The position numbers were made by a program, and so were the translations under genes. This document shows positions 53,679 through 62,385 of a stretch of DNA of 64,000 nucleotides, in pieces. The notes below the pieces were generated by a model. It did not search any database. It had not been told where the DNA came from and saw only the letters and a program-made list of their open reading frames with translations. Numbering within the stretch: position 1 is the stretch's first letter; the number at the start of each line of letters is the position of its first letter. This DNA comes from JAGNHN01 sp964590645 (lineage in GTDB: Bacteria; Bacteroidota; Bacteroidia; Bacteroidales; JAGNHN01): assembly GCA_964590645.1 (NCBI GenBank), contig CAZPYJ010000020.1, positions 12,032 to 76,031 of the forward strand, in the 5' to 3' direction.

Positions 53679-53728
53679 ATTGCAATCTTAATCCTTATAT
53701 CTATATTCGTTAATATTTCATATTTTTG
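53679..53728 (+). promoter_or_regulatory. Promoter region for icd-gltA
   Basis: Two overlapping candidates. ATTG at 53679-53682, 19 bases, then TATATTCG (53702-53709, one mismatch) would start about 33 bases before the icd ATG. TATTTTTG at 53721-53728 is an exact -7 but lacks a -33 at the right distance. The first has better architecture. Confidence 0.4.
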
Positions 53729-53748
53729 GACGCAAAACCCACGAGCCT

Positions 53749-55014
53749 ATGAAGAGTGAAAAGATTACGCTTGAAAAGGGGAAACTGAATGTGCCCGACT
53801 TTCCCATTATTCCATTTATAGAAGGCGACGGGATTGGCCCCGACATCTGGGCTGCCTCTGTCCGTGTTTTTGATGCAGCCGTTGAGAAGGCCTATGGTGG
53901 TAAAAGAAAGATAACCTGGCAGGAAGTGTTAGCCGGAGAAAAAGCCTTCCACAAGACGGGCAACTGGCTGCCGGATGAAACCCTGGAGGCTTTCCGCACC
54001 CATATTGTTGGCATCAAAGGCCCATTGACCACCCCTGTGGGGGGAGGTTTTCGCAGTTTGAATGTGGCGCTGCGCCAGGAGCTGGATTTGTACACCTGCC
54101 TGCGCCCTGTCCGCCATTTCTCAGGCGTGCCCAGCCCTGTGGTTTATCCCGAAAAAGTGGATATGCATATCTTCCGGGAGAATACGGAAGACATTTATGC
54201 CGGAATAGAGTATATGCACGGGACAGAAGATCTGGCCAGGCTGCGTGATTTCCTCATCAATGAGATGGGCGTGAAAAAAATCCGCTTCCCACAGACGACT
54301 TCGCTGGGCATCAAGCCTGTTTCGGTGCAAGGCACCGAACGCCTGGTCAGGGCGGCCATTAAATATGCCCTCGACCGCAAGCTGCCTTCCGTGAGTCTGG
54401 TGCATAAAGGCAATATTATGAAGTTCACCGAGGGCGCCTTCAAGAACTGGGGTTATGCCCTGGCAGAGCGTGAGTTCGGCGACAGGGTTTTTACCTGGAT
54501 GCAATACGACCGCATTGCTGAAGCCGATGGTAAGGAAGCCGCCGACAAGGCGCAGAATGATGCCCTCAAAGCAGGAAAACTGCTGGTAAAGGACGTGATT
54601 GCCGATGCCTTCCTGCAACAAATACTCCTGCGGCCGGCAGAATACAGCGTGATCGCCACCCTCAACCTGAACGGGGATTATATCTCCGATGCCCTTGCAG
54701 CAATGGTGGGCGGTATCGGGATCGCCCCCGGCGCCAATATAAATTATGAAAACGGCTATGCCATTTTCGAAGCCACCCACGGCACCGCACCCAAGTATGC
54801 AGATCAGGATAAAGTCAACCCAGGCAGTGTCATCCTTTCCGGTGCCCTGATGTTTGAGTATCTGGGCTGGGATGAAGTAGCTGCACTCATCTATAAAGGG
54901 ATTGAGAAAACCATTCAGGAGAAAAAAGTAACCTATGACTTTCACCGCCTAATGGAGGGAGCTACCCTGCTCAAAACCTCTGAATTCGGATCGGAAATCA
55001 TTCGGAATCTATAA
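53749..55014 (+). CDS. icd: NADP-type isocitrate dehydrogenase
   Basis: This 421-residue homodimeric enzyme converts isocitrate to 2-oxoglutarate and CO2 in the TCA cycle. Landmarks are IPFIEGDGIGPDIW near the start, the substrate-site block GFRSLNVALRQELDLYTCLRP (its Ser is the regulatory phosphorylation site in E. coli), FRENTEDIYAGIEY, VSLVHKGNIMKFTEG, and the C-terminal ATHGTAPKYADQDKVNPG. NADP use is suggested by the family but not proven. It is followed after 27 bases by gltA. Confidence 0.95.
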   Translation: MKSEKITLEKGKLNVPDFPIIPFIEGDGIGPDIWAASVRVFDAAVEKAYGGKRKITWQEVLAGEKAFHKTGNWLPDETLEAFRTHIVGIKGPLTTPVGGGFRSLNVALRQELDLYTCLRPVRHFSGVPSPVVYPEKVDMHIFRENTEDIYAGIEYMHGTEDLARLRDFLINEMGVKKIRFPQTTSLGIKPVSVQGTERLVRAAIKYALDRKLPSVSLVHKGNIMKFTEGAFKNWGYALAEREFGDRVFTWMQYDRIAEADGKEAADKAQNDALKAGKLLVKDVIADAFLQQILLRPAEYSVIATLNLNGDYISDALAAMVGGIGIAPGANINYENGYAIFEATHGTAPKYADQDKVNPGSVILSGALMFEYLGWDEVAALIYKGIEKTIQEKKVTYDFHRLMEGATLLKTSEFGSEIIRNL

Positions 55015-55041
55015 AGAAGTACCACAAAATGCCATAAGACT

Positions 55042-56355
55042 ATGTCGCGATTAAAAGAAAAACTCCGCAAAAAGATTGAAGAACACAGACCCCGTACTGC
55101 CCGACTGGTAGAAGAATACGGAGATGTGGTGATCGATAAGGTAACCATTAAACAAGCCATTGGCGGGATGCGAGGCATTAAGTGCCTGGTGACAGATATC
55201 TCCTATCTGGATCCGATGGAAGGCATCCGCTATCGCGGTTATACGCTGGAGGAAGTTTTTGAACTTCTACCCAAACCCAAAGGAGCCGAGATGCCTTTTG
55301 TGGAAGGCTTGTTTCATCTCCTGCTGACCGGGGAAATGCCCACCGAGGAGGAGGTGAATGAACTGGCAGACGAGTTCAGTAAGCGCAGGATTCTCCCCCG
55401 CTATGTGTATGAAGTGATTGATGCGATGCCTTGCTGCAGTCACCCGATGACCATTTTTGCGGCCGCTGTGATGACCCTGCAGCGTGAGTCTTTCTTTGCC
55501 AAAAAGTATCACGCCGGTATTGGAAAGAATGAGTATTGGGATCCGATGTATGAGGATGCCCTGAACCTGATTGCCAAACTTCCGGAGATCGGATCCTATA
55601 TTTATGCGAAGCTGTATCGCGACGGAAAGCGCATTCAATCCAATCCTAACCTCGATTTCGGGGCCAACTTTGCCCATATGATGGGCATTGCCAAACCCTA
55701 CGATGATGTTTCAAGAATGTATTTCATCATCCACGCCGATCACGAAAGCGGGAATGTGAGTGCCCATACCGGACATCTGGTAGCCAGCTCCCTGGCCGAC
55801 CTCTACCTGTCCATCGCCTCGATGATCAATGGCCTGGCAGGGCCACTGCACGGACTGGCCAACCAGGAAGTGTTGCGCTGGCTGATGGACCTGAAGGACA
55901 AGATGGGCGATGAGCTTCCCACCGAGGAGGAGATGACGCAGTTTGTCTGGGATACGCTTAATTCCGGGCAGGTGATCCCCGGATTCGGGCACGCCGTATT
56001 GCGCCGCACCGACCCGCGCTATTCGCTGCAGCGTGAGTTCTGCCTGAAGCATATGAAAGATGATCCGCTGTTCAAATATGTGGATATGCTTTACCGCGTC
56101 GTACCACCCGTACTCAAAGAACAAGGCAAAGCCAAAAACCCCTGGCCCAATGTGGATGCACAATCAGGCGTACTGCAATGGTATTACGGGGTCAGGGAAT
56201 TCGACTTCTATACTGTATTGTTCGGCATCGGCCGCGCTATCGGGATCAGTGCCAACCTGGTATGGGACCGCGCCCTGGGATATCCCCTGGAAAGACCCAA
56301 GTCGCTCACTACCGATATGCTCGAGGAAATCGCAGGGATTAAAAAAGAAGGCTAA
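55042..56355 (+). CDS. gltA: Citrate synthase, eukaryote-like type
   Basis: A 437-residue citrate synthase that condenses acetyl-CoA and oxaloacetate. The catalytic residues are in GPLHGLANQEVLRW (His), PGFGHAVLRRTDPRY (His) and NVDAQSGVLQWYYG (Asp). The blocks HADHESGNVSAHTGHLVASS and ASMINGLAGPLHG resemble mitochondrial type I enzymes more than the hexameric NADH-regulated E. coli type. This eukaryote-like form is known in some Bacteroidota. It shares an operon with icd and ends at a terminator. Confidence 0.94.
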   Translation: MSRLKEKLRKKIEEHRPRTARLVEEYGDVVIDKVTIKQAIGGMRGIKCLVTDISYLDPMEGIRYRGYTLEEVFELLPKPKGAEMPFVEGLFHLLLTGEMPTEEEVNELADEFSKRRILPRYVYEVIDAMPCCSHPMTIFAAAVMTLQRESFFAKKYHAGIGKNEYWDPMYEDALNLIAKLPEIGSYIYAKLYRDGKRIQSNPNLDFGANFAHMMGIAKPYDDVSRMYFIIHADHESGNVSAHTGHLVASSLADLYLSIASMINGLAGPLHGLANQEVLRWLMDLKDKMGDELPTEEEMTQFVWDTLNSGQVIPGFGHAVLRRTDPRYSLQREFCLKHMKDDPLFKYVDMLYRVVPPVLKEQGKAKNPWPNVDAQSGVLQWYYGVREFDFYTVLFGIGRAIGISANLVWDRALGYPLERPKSLTTDMLEEIAGIKKEG

Positions 56356-56372
56356 GCTTTTAACACTAATGG

Positions 56373-56408
56373 AGAGGCGGTTTCGGATGAAGTCGCCTCT
56401 TTTTTTTT
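56373..56408 (+). terminator. Rho-independent terminator after gltA
   Basis: AGAGGCG (56373-56379) pairs with CGCCTCT (56394-56400) around a 14-base loop, followed by eight T's (56401-56408). Confidence 0.8.
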
Positions 56409-56468
56409 GACAAGCAAGATGCAGGGGAAAGATATTCGCTATTTTAACCCGGAAAAGACATCCTATCA

Positions 56469-56876
56469 ATGCAAAAAATCATTCAATTACGTCCACGTCC
56501 CCGCGGAATGCATCTGATCACCGATGAGATCGCTTCCCAGCTCCCCGAACTTCCGGATGAGGGCCTGCTCCACCTTTTTTTGCAACATACCAGTGCGGGC
56601 CTGATGATCAATGAAAATGCGGATCCCAGTGTGCGCATCGATCTGGAAGCGGCTTTCGACCGCCTGGCCCCGGAGAACCATCCATCCTATACGCATACGA
56701 TGGAGGGCCCCGATGATATGCCTGCCCATATCAAAGCAGCCCTCGGTGGGATTTCTCTGATGATTCCAGTGCGCGGGAAAAGAATGGCCCTGGGTACCTG
56801 GCAGGGAATCTATCTGTGTGAATACCGTATACGGGCCGGATCGCGCAGCATTATCGCCACCTTACTCCCTGGCTGA
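56469..56876 (+). CDS. YjbQ/UPF0047-family protein
   Basis: A 135-residue YjbQ protein. Family signatures are LQHTSAGLMINENADPSVR, HTMEGPDDMPAHIKAAL and LGTWQGIYLCEYR. The group is annotated as secondary thiamine-phosphate synthase because some members have weak activity in vitro, but the physiological role is unsettled. It sits alone between the gltA terminator and the converging methyltransferase gene. Confidence 0.9.
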   Translation: MQKIIQLRPRPRGMHLITDEIASQLPELPDEGLLHLFLQHTSAGLMINENADPSVRIDLEAAFDRLAPENHPSYTHTMEGPDDMPAHIKAALGGISLMIPVRGKRMALGTWQGIYLCEYRIRAGSRSIIATLLPG

Positions 56877-56937
56877 ATTTTTCTCCGGCCATTCTCCTTA
56901 TAAAAAAAACTGTCGCTGATTTTTCTTGGCAGTGCTT

Positions 56938-57795
56938 TCAGGTTTTCTCGGCCAAATAGATGTCTTCCTCCGGATCAAGGCCGTATTTGTGAATCTCATC
57001 TTCCGAAAAGCGCGCCGGGAAGCGCACAATCCGGACCGTGAATCCAGCCTCTTCCAATCGCCCGGGATAGTCTTTTCCATATAACCTGCGGTGATCCACC
57101 TGGCCGTAGTATTTTTCTCTGTCCTCCGGACTTTGGATGCTCTCCTCTTCCAGGGTATGCTCCCTGTTTTGATCCAGCGGAACCTGGAAAACTCCCCAGC
57201 CTCCGAAACGCATCACCCGGTATAGCTCCTGCATTGCTTTGCGGTCATCCTCCACGTGTTCGAGGACGTGATTACAGAGGATGACATCAAAAAAACCCTC
57301 CGGGTAGGGGATGGCGGCAATATCTGCCTTTTGCACCAGCTCAGGGTGCGCCTGATAACGGGCCTGCCCGGGATCCAGGTCGCAGGGGTGGTAATCCAGG
57401 CCGGGCAGGGAGGAGAAGTATTGGAGAAAGGGAATATCCGGGGCGAATTCGAGCAAGCGCAGGGGAAGGTGCCCGGGCAGCTTCTTTTCCTCCATTAGAA
57501 AAAGCCAAAGCAGGCGCTGCCTTTCCAGAGAGGCGCAGGAAGGACAGCGTTTCACCTTCTCATTATTGACACATTGCCAGGCAGGCTTTGTATCCGGACT
57601 ATTTTCTGCGGAAAAATACTGCCAGGAATAGAAAGGAGCAAAGCTGTGAAATTCGTTTTGACAAAGCGGGCAGTACACGCCTTTCCCTGCATATTCGCGC
57701 ATCTCCCTCTGTCTGATTTGCTGCAGAATGGAGGACTGGTGTTGCTGCGCCATTTTCAGCATCCTTTCCCTGATGTTCCCTCGACTTTCTTCCAT
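56938..57795 (-). CDS. SAM-dependent methyltransferase with N-terminal zinc-ribbon-like part
   Basis: A 285-residue class I methyltransferase. The N-terminal half has a four-cysteine pattern (CPLCQNEF, then CPSCASLERQR), likely a zinc ribbon. The methyltransferase core follows: LRLLEFAPDIPFL, ADIAAIPYPEGFFDVILCNH and VLEHVEDDRKAMQELYRVMR, typical of Methyltransf_11. Similar proteins occur in glycan and peptide-modification loci. It is the last gene of the minus-strand cluster, beginning one base after the glycosyltransferase-like gene stop. The substrate is unknown; transfer to a sugar hydroxyl or carboxyl group is possible. Confidence 0.87.
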   Translation of the reverse strand: MEESRGNIRERMLKMAQQHQSSILQQIRQREMREYAGKGVYCPLCQNEFHSFAPFYSWQYFSAENSPDTKPAWQCVNNEKVKRCPSCASLERQRLLWLFLMEEKKLPGHLPLRLLEFAPDIPFLQYFSSLPGLDYHPCDLDPGQARYQAHPELVQKADIAAIPYPEGFFDVILCNHVLEHVEDDRKAMQELYRVMRFGGWGVFQVPLDQNREHTLEEESIQSPEDREKYYGQVDHRRLYGKDYPGRLEEAGFTVRIVRFPARFSEDEIHKYGLDPEEDIYLAEKT

Positions 57796-57796
57796 T

Positions 57797-58747
57797 TCAG
57801 GGCAAATATCTGTATTGCTTCCACAATTTTTTGAAAGGCATCCTGAGGCTGAGCGTCCAGATTCGTTTTCTCAATCTGAACAGATTCAAGAGGATAAACA
57901 GCCGTATCTCCCATTTTCTTAACTGCCAGGTGCCAGCCCAATGGATCATAAAAATGTCCCGCTCCTTGCCGTCCAGGCGGGCTTTACGGCCAGGGAGCAT
58001 TTCCTTCGCAGGGTTACCTGCCCAGAACTCTATATACCCTTCCGGATAATCGGGCTGATCCAGGCGTTTGTACAAACTGGTGTGAGGTTTTCCAGCGCTT
58101 ACAATGAGATAATTGATCAGGGCTTGATCCATACATTCCAGCACCATCCATTCCCGCAGCGAGCTTGCTTTTTCAGCCTTCTTCCTCATTTCATCCCACG
58201 AGAAGGCCTCCCTTCGTGAGCAGATGAAACCGGTATTGGCCGAAAAGCCTGTCTGGGCTTCCGAAAGCACTTGTTGTGCACGTATTCCGGGTTTCCAGAC
58301 CCATTGTTCCAGTTCCGGCCTGTCGGAGAAAGAAAGAATGAAATCCCAGTCCTTCAGAAGAGAAAATACGAAATCCAGGTTCTTCAGGATCAGGGTATCG
58401 ATATCGATGTAGAGAAATTCCTCAAAAGGCCCTGCCCAGCAAGCCAGCTTGCGGTAATGCCCGACAATATTCGGGTGAAAGTGTTGACTGATAGCATCAC
58501 ATTGGTGAAGGATGACTTCATCATCAAAAACCTGGAAGTGAAACTTCTCCTGATATTGAAGCAAGCGCTCCGTATCCTTCCTGAACGGGATCAGACAGAG
58601 CGGGATATCGGGATTGTAGTGTCTGAAACTCTGCAGGAAGCCCAGCGCCAGCTCCAGCACCCGGTCGTTGGCAACAAAGTAAACGCCGCGTTTTTCCATA
58701 TTTCCTTGTTGAGAGGCTTTATCCTCCGCTTTCTTGCTGAGGCTCAT
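57797..58747 (-). CDS. GT-A-fold nucleotide-sugar transferase-like protein
   Basis: A 316-residue protein that begins, after a short basic leader, with GVYFVANDRVLELALGFLQS, and has a DxD-type site in EFLYIDIDTLILKNLDFV. The order and spacing match a GT8-like family named after cyanobacterial Npun_R2821/R2823 proteins, as I recall it. The blocks NTGFICSRREAFSWDE, CMDQALINYLI and FMIHWAGTWQ are consistent with sugar transfer. The first ATG (58747) overlaps the stop of the fusion gene (ATGA). Met17 is an alternative start. It is likely cotranscribed with all genes upstream in the cluster. Confidence 0.78.
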   Translation of the reverse strand: MSLSKKAEDKASQQGNMEKRGVYFVANDRVLELALGFLQSFRHYNPDIPLCLIPFRKDTERLLQYQEKFHFQVFDDEVILHQCDAISQHFHPNIVGHYRKLACWAGPFEEFLYIDIDTLILKNLDFVFSLLKDWDFILSFSDRPELEQWVWKPGIRAQQVLSEAQTGFSANTGFICSRREAFSWDEMRKKAEKASSLREWMVLECMDQALINYLIVSAGKPHTSLYKRLDQPDYPEGYIEFWAGNPAKEMLPGRKARLDGKERDIFMIHWAGTWQLRKWEIRLFILLNLFRLRKRIWTLSLRMPFKKLWKQYRYLP

Positions 58748-61215
58748 TCTTTCCGCCGCCGCAGCGCTTCGCGCAATACGGAGGTGTAGTCCTGAAGATG
58801 GTCTTTTTTTGTGAGACCCTGATTGGTGGTATGAATTCTTCTTTGGTACACCACCTGATCCAACATTTTCTGTTTCAATCCCAGATGGGAAGCACGGGCA
58901 AACCAGTCGATGAATTCGGCAAGTTGCAGCTTTTCGTTCAAAAACCCCACTTTCAGGAAAGCCTCTTTCCGGATAAGCATACAGCCGGGGTGGTATCCGG
59001 GCATTGTCTTCAACTCTTCCCTGAGATAGGGATGGGAGGCTGCATCCAGCTCAGGGCTGATAAACTGGCTCAGCTGGCCCATTACCATATCCAGGTACGC
59101 ATCTTCCTCCAGGGGCTGCAAAAGGGTGGAGCTATGCTTTGGTTCCCAGAGATCATCTGCATCTGCAAAGGTGAGGTATTTACCGCTGGCGTGCTTTACT
59201 CCTGTGTTTCGCGCTGCAGCAGCCCCTTTTTGCGGCTGCCTGATGATGTGGCAATGTGCTTCAAACTGCCGGGCGATGGCCAGGCTGTCATCGGTAGAAC
59301 CATCATCTACCAGAATGACTTCCTTATGTCGGATATCCTGTCCGAGTACACTGTGGAGGGTTTCTGCGAGATACTTTCCGGCATTGTGCACCGGAATCAT
59401 GACACTGATGTCGGCGATGGGGCGCTTATCGTTGACCGGGTTCCGGGCCCTGTCGAGGGTGCGCTTGAAGACTTTCAGTACGCTCAGCTCCACCATATCC
59501 TTTCCTTCGGTCATATTGCCCCCGTGTCGTCTCACAAAAAGACATACCTCGCTGATCTTCATTACCTTCGCCCGTGATTCCGATAATCGGAAGAACCAGT
59601 CGGCATCTTCCCCGGTAATCAGGAATGTGTCGAACAACCCGACCTCATCAAACAGTTCCCTGCGGTAAAGCCCGGCGCCGATATAGCCGGAGAAGGATTC
59701 TTTCGGATTACCAATGTATTGGTATGTTCCTGTCTCTCTGTCCAGTTCCGTGAGCTGTGCGAATCCGTGAACCGCCTTCAGGCCTTCCCCGGATTGAAGT
59801 TGACCCAGTAGATAATGCAGATGATTTTCCGGCCAAAGGTCATCAACATCCAGAAAGGCAAGGTAGTTTCCGGATGCCTCCACAATCCCTTTATTCCTGG
59901 CGGCAGCAGGCCCTTTGTTTTCCTGGTGGAAATAGCGGTGGTCCACGTCCAGCTTGTGGATAATTTCAGCGGAGGCATCTGTGGATCCATCATCCACGAA
60001 GATGAGTTCAATGGGTTGGTATGCCTGGGAGAGAATATTGTCCACCGCATCTTTTATGAATCCGGCGCCATTATACACAGGCACGATGATACTGATCAGG
60101 GGAAGGTCCTGCGGATGCGATGGCTGAACAGGGATACTGTCCGTTTGCGCCGCAAAAGTAGTTGGCTCAGAAAGGAAATGCCGCAGGATTTCCGGATTCT
60201 TCCTTCGATGCCGGCTGAGACTGAGGGTAAAGCTGGGACATTGCTGCAGGAGCCTGAAAATAAAGTCGTGGGTATATTCACCCGCATAGGGTAGCTGGCA
60301 AATGGTGGTAAATGACATCGCCCTGCGGATGGATTCAAAGGCCAGGGGGGAGAGGCCGGGTGTTTCCTTTCCACTGATCTCAGGGGTAACAATGGCTTTC
60401 AGAGGTAGTGAGGCCGGGATTTGGTTCTCAAGCCCTGGATAAAGGAAAAGGATTTGTTTTTCCTGTTCTGCTTTGATTTCCTTTTGAAGAAATGGGGCAA
60501 GGTGTGGATAGTGCGGCAGATCCTCTGGTAGCAGTTTTGCACTGGAATAGAGCGGATATACCCGGGGCCTTTCTCCGGCCTTCACAATCAGATAGTCGTC
60601 TCCCAGGTACAGCATTTCTTCCAGGAGACAGGACAGGGCGGTGGAGGATTTCCCGGCCCCGCCTTTTCCGGTGATCAGGATGGCTCCTTCTTCTGTTCCG
60701 ACAGCGGCAGCGTGCAATAGCTGGCTGTTGTTCAATTCCATCCACCAATGGAAAATACTGCGGAGGGGCGCAGAATACACCCAGTAGGGAAGAAAAGATG
60801 GTGTTTTTACCCAATACACCGCCACAGCCTGATGCGTATCCATCACATTCACGGAAAACTCACTCCAGTGGAAAGCCGTCCGATACCTTCGGGAGTTGAA
60901 TCCCCAAATATCCCCTCTTTCCGTAAAAGCAGCCTGGTCGCAGGGTGCCGGCACCATCTCGATGCCACTGCTTTCACTGTCCCATAAATATATATGAAAA
61001 TCAATCCTGCCGGATTCATCCATTTCCAGATGCTGCAGGGCAGGTGTCATAAATGGAAGAAGTGATTCACCTGCAAAGGACAGGCAGACGGTAGTTTCAG
61101 CAATGCGATAATACTTTTTGACCACCGGGCAGCGATGGCTGGCTTCCAGGTACTTATTATGGCAAGCTTCAAAAAAATGCCGTTGTTCCTCTTCTGTTTT
61201 CTTTTCAAAATGCAT
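58744..61215 (-). CDS. HPr kinase-like/GT2/GT2 fusion protein
   Basis: An 823-residue three-part protein. Residues 1-350 form an HPr-kinase-like module: NNSQLLHAAAV, a Walker A loop TGKGGAGKSS at 182-191, and LGDDYLI with the conserved Asp pair. In other clusters such kinases sit with PqqD and NTP_transf_5 proteins and can phosphorylate peptides. Two GT2 glycosyltransferase modules follow: about 373-595 (IIVPVYNG, VDDGSTD at 407-413, DVDD at 456-459) and about 603-823 (VMIPVHNA, VDDGSTD at 636-642, DADD at 685-688). The two GT2 parts are related but diverged. The gene overlaps its upstream neighbour by 11 bases and its downstream neighbour by four. The target of both activities is unknown. 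Confidence 0.87.
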   Translation of the reverse strand: MHFEKKTEEEQRHFFEACHNKYLEASHRCPVVKKYYRIAETTVCLSFAGESLLPFMTPALQHLEMDESGRIDFHIYLWDSESSGIEMVPAPCDQAAFTERGDIWGFNSRRYRTAFHWSEFSVNVMDTHQAVAVYWVKTPSFLPYWVYSAPLRSIFHWWMELNNSQLLHAAAVGTEEGAILITGKGGAGKSSTALSCLLEEMLYLGDDYLIVKAGERPRVYPLYSSAKLLPEDLPHYPHLAPFLQKEIKAEQEKQILFLYPGLENQIPASLPLKAIVTPEISGKETPGLSPLAFESIRRAMSFTTICQLPYAGEYTHDFIFRLLQQCPSFTLSLSRHRRKNPEILRHFLSEPTTFAAQTDSIPVQPSHPQDLPLISIIVPVYNGAGFIKDAVDNILSQAYQPIELIFVDDGSTDASAEIIHKLDVDHRYFHQENKGPAAARNKGIVEASGNYLAFLDVDDLWPENHLHYLLGQLQSGEGLKAVHGFAQLTELDRETGTYQYIGNPKESFSGYIGAGLYRRELFDEVGLFDTFLITGEDADWFFRLSESRAKVMKISEVCLFVRRHGGNMTEGKDMVELSVLKVFKRTLDRARNPVNDKRPIADISVMIPVHNAGKYLAETLHSVLGQDIRHKEVILVDDGSTDDSLAIARQFEAHCHIIRQPQKGAAAARNTGVKHASGKYLTFADADDLWEPKHSSTLLQPLEEDAYLDMVMGQLSQFISPELDAASHPYLREELKTMPGYHPGCMLIRKEAFLKVGFLNEKLQLAEFIDWFARASHLGLKQKMLDQVVYQRRIHTTNQGLTKKDHLQDYTSVLREALRRRKE

Positions 61216-62350
61216 AAGTCCTGACTTTTTGCAGGGATCGTCTGAGATAATATGTCATTATTTTGAGGTAGTTTTTTCCCCGTGTGCGAAAGCGTAAATA
61301 TCCCAGAAAACCCCAAAGATGACGCATCAGGCTGCGATGTGGTGACAGGCGCAGGTAATTGATCCAAAGCGACTGGATGCGGGGAAAGAAGGCTTCGGGA
61401 AGATCCTCGCTATGGCTGATGGTGTAATTATGTACCCATCGTTCTGTAAGGCTAACAGGGTGTTGATGCAAGCCTTGTGTGATTTCTGCGGGAAGAGGGG
61501 ATTGGTATGTCTGGACGAGATAGTCCAGGGCTTCGCGAATCGCCAGGCTGACTTTAAACTGTTCGCATAAGCCCAAAAAACGCTTCCAGTCGATTTCCTC
61601 TTGTGCTTCGCAGAGAATTTGGTGTGCATCAGCTATCCAGCGGATGGGGGGCTCGGGATTGAATTTCAGTCCGTGAACCAGAATGTGTAACAGATGGTCT
61701 CCTGCTGACAAGGTGCGAAAGCTATTCCCTCCGAGTATGAACTCCCGGCTGTTTTCAAAGAAAATATCCTGATAAAGTTGGTGGGCTGATTCGAAAAACG
61801 GGTACCAATGCAGATCGAACTCAAAGCCCTTCTGCTTATGGAACATCATACTTTTCCCGTAGCGGAGGTTGTATTCCAGGTAGGCCTCATTTTCCGGGAT
61901 CCAGTGGTTTTTCCTCAGCAAATCAATCGCCTTCCTTGCCTGAGGTCGGGGCACCAGGATATCTGCATCGCTCATCGGGCGTGTGCCCCTGTCTTTATAA
62001 TACAGTATGCTCAGAGGGATGCCTTTCAGGAGAAGGGGCTGGATATTCGCTGTTACCAGCATTTCAAGCAAGGGCTGCACATCGAAGAATAGCTGTTGAT
62101 TTTTGCACCAGGCTTGTTTGTAAATCCCTTTGAGCATTGGCATCCGCTCATCGGTGCATCCTTGCGCCAGGAGATTTTTATAGAGCAAGGGCAGCAGACG
62201 AAAACTCCCCCCGTCGAGGATGCCATCCGGATCCCATTGTGTTTTGAAACTCTCCCAGGCCCGAATAGATTCTTTTCCCTGAAGCAGAGCAGCTTTCAGG
62301 ATATATTGCTGCACAGGACCAGGGAAAGCGTTGTAAATGTGGCTCGGCAT
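61205..62350 (-). CDS. NTP_transf_5-like nucleotidyltransferase
   Basis: A 381-residue protein with LLLKGIPLSILYYKDRGTRP followed by MSDADILV, the polymerase-beta-like nucleotidyltransferase site of the NTP_transf_5 family (Asp-x-Asp). A His-rich helical part follows (DLHWYPFFES, DHLLHILVHGLKF). These proteins recur beside PqqD-like and HPr-kinase-like genes in peptide-modification clusters, where their reaction is not known. It overlaps the fusion gene by 11 bases and starts 35 bases after the PqqD-like gene. Confidence 0.83.
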   Translation of the reverse strand: MPSHIYNAFPGPVQQYILKAALLQGKESIRAWESFKTQWDPDGILDGGSFRLLPLLYKNLLAQGCTDERMPMLKGIYKQAWCKNQQLFFDVQPLLEMLVTANIQPLLLKGIPLSILYYKDRGTRPMSDADILVPRPQARKAIDLLRKNHWIPENEAYLEYNLRYGKSMMFHKQKGFEFDLHWYPFFESAHQLYQDIFFENSREFILGGNSFRTLSAGDHLLHILVHGLKFNPEPPIRWIADAHQILCEAQEEIDWKRFLGLCEQFKVSLAIREALDYLVQTYQSPLPAEITQGLHQHPVSLTERWVHNYTISHSEDLPEAFFPRIQSLWINYLRLSPHRSLMRHLWGFLGYLRFRTRGKNYLKIMTYYLRRSLQKVRTYAF

Positions 62351-62385
62351 AAAACAGGCGGGTTGCTGGGAATGAAAGGCTGCAA

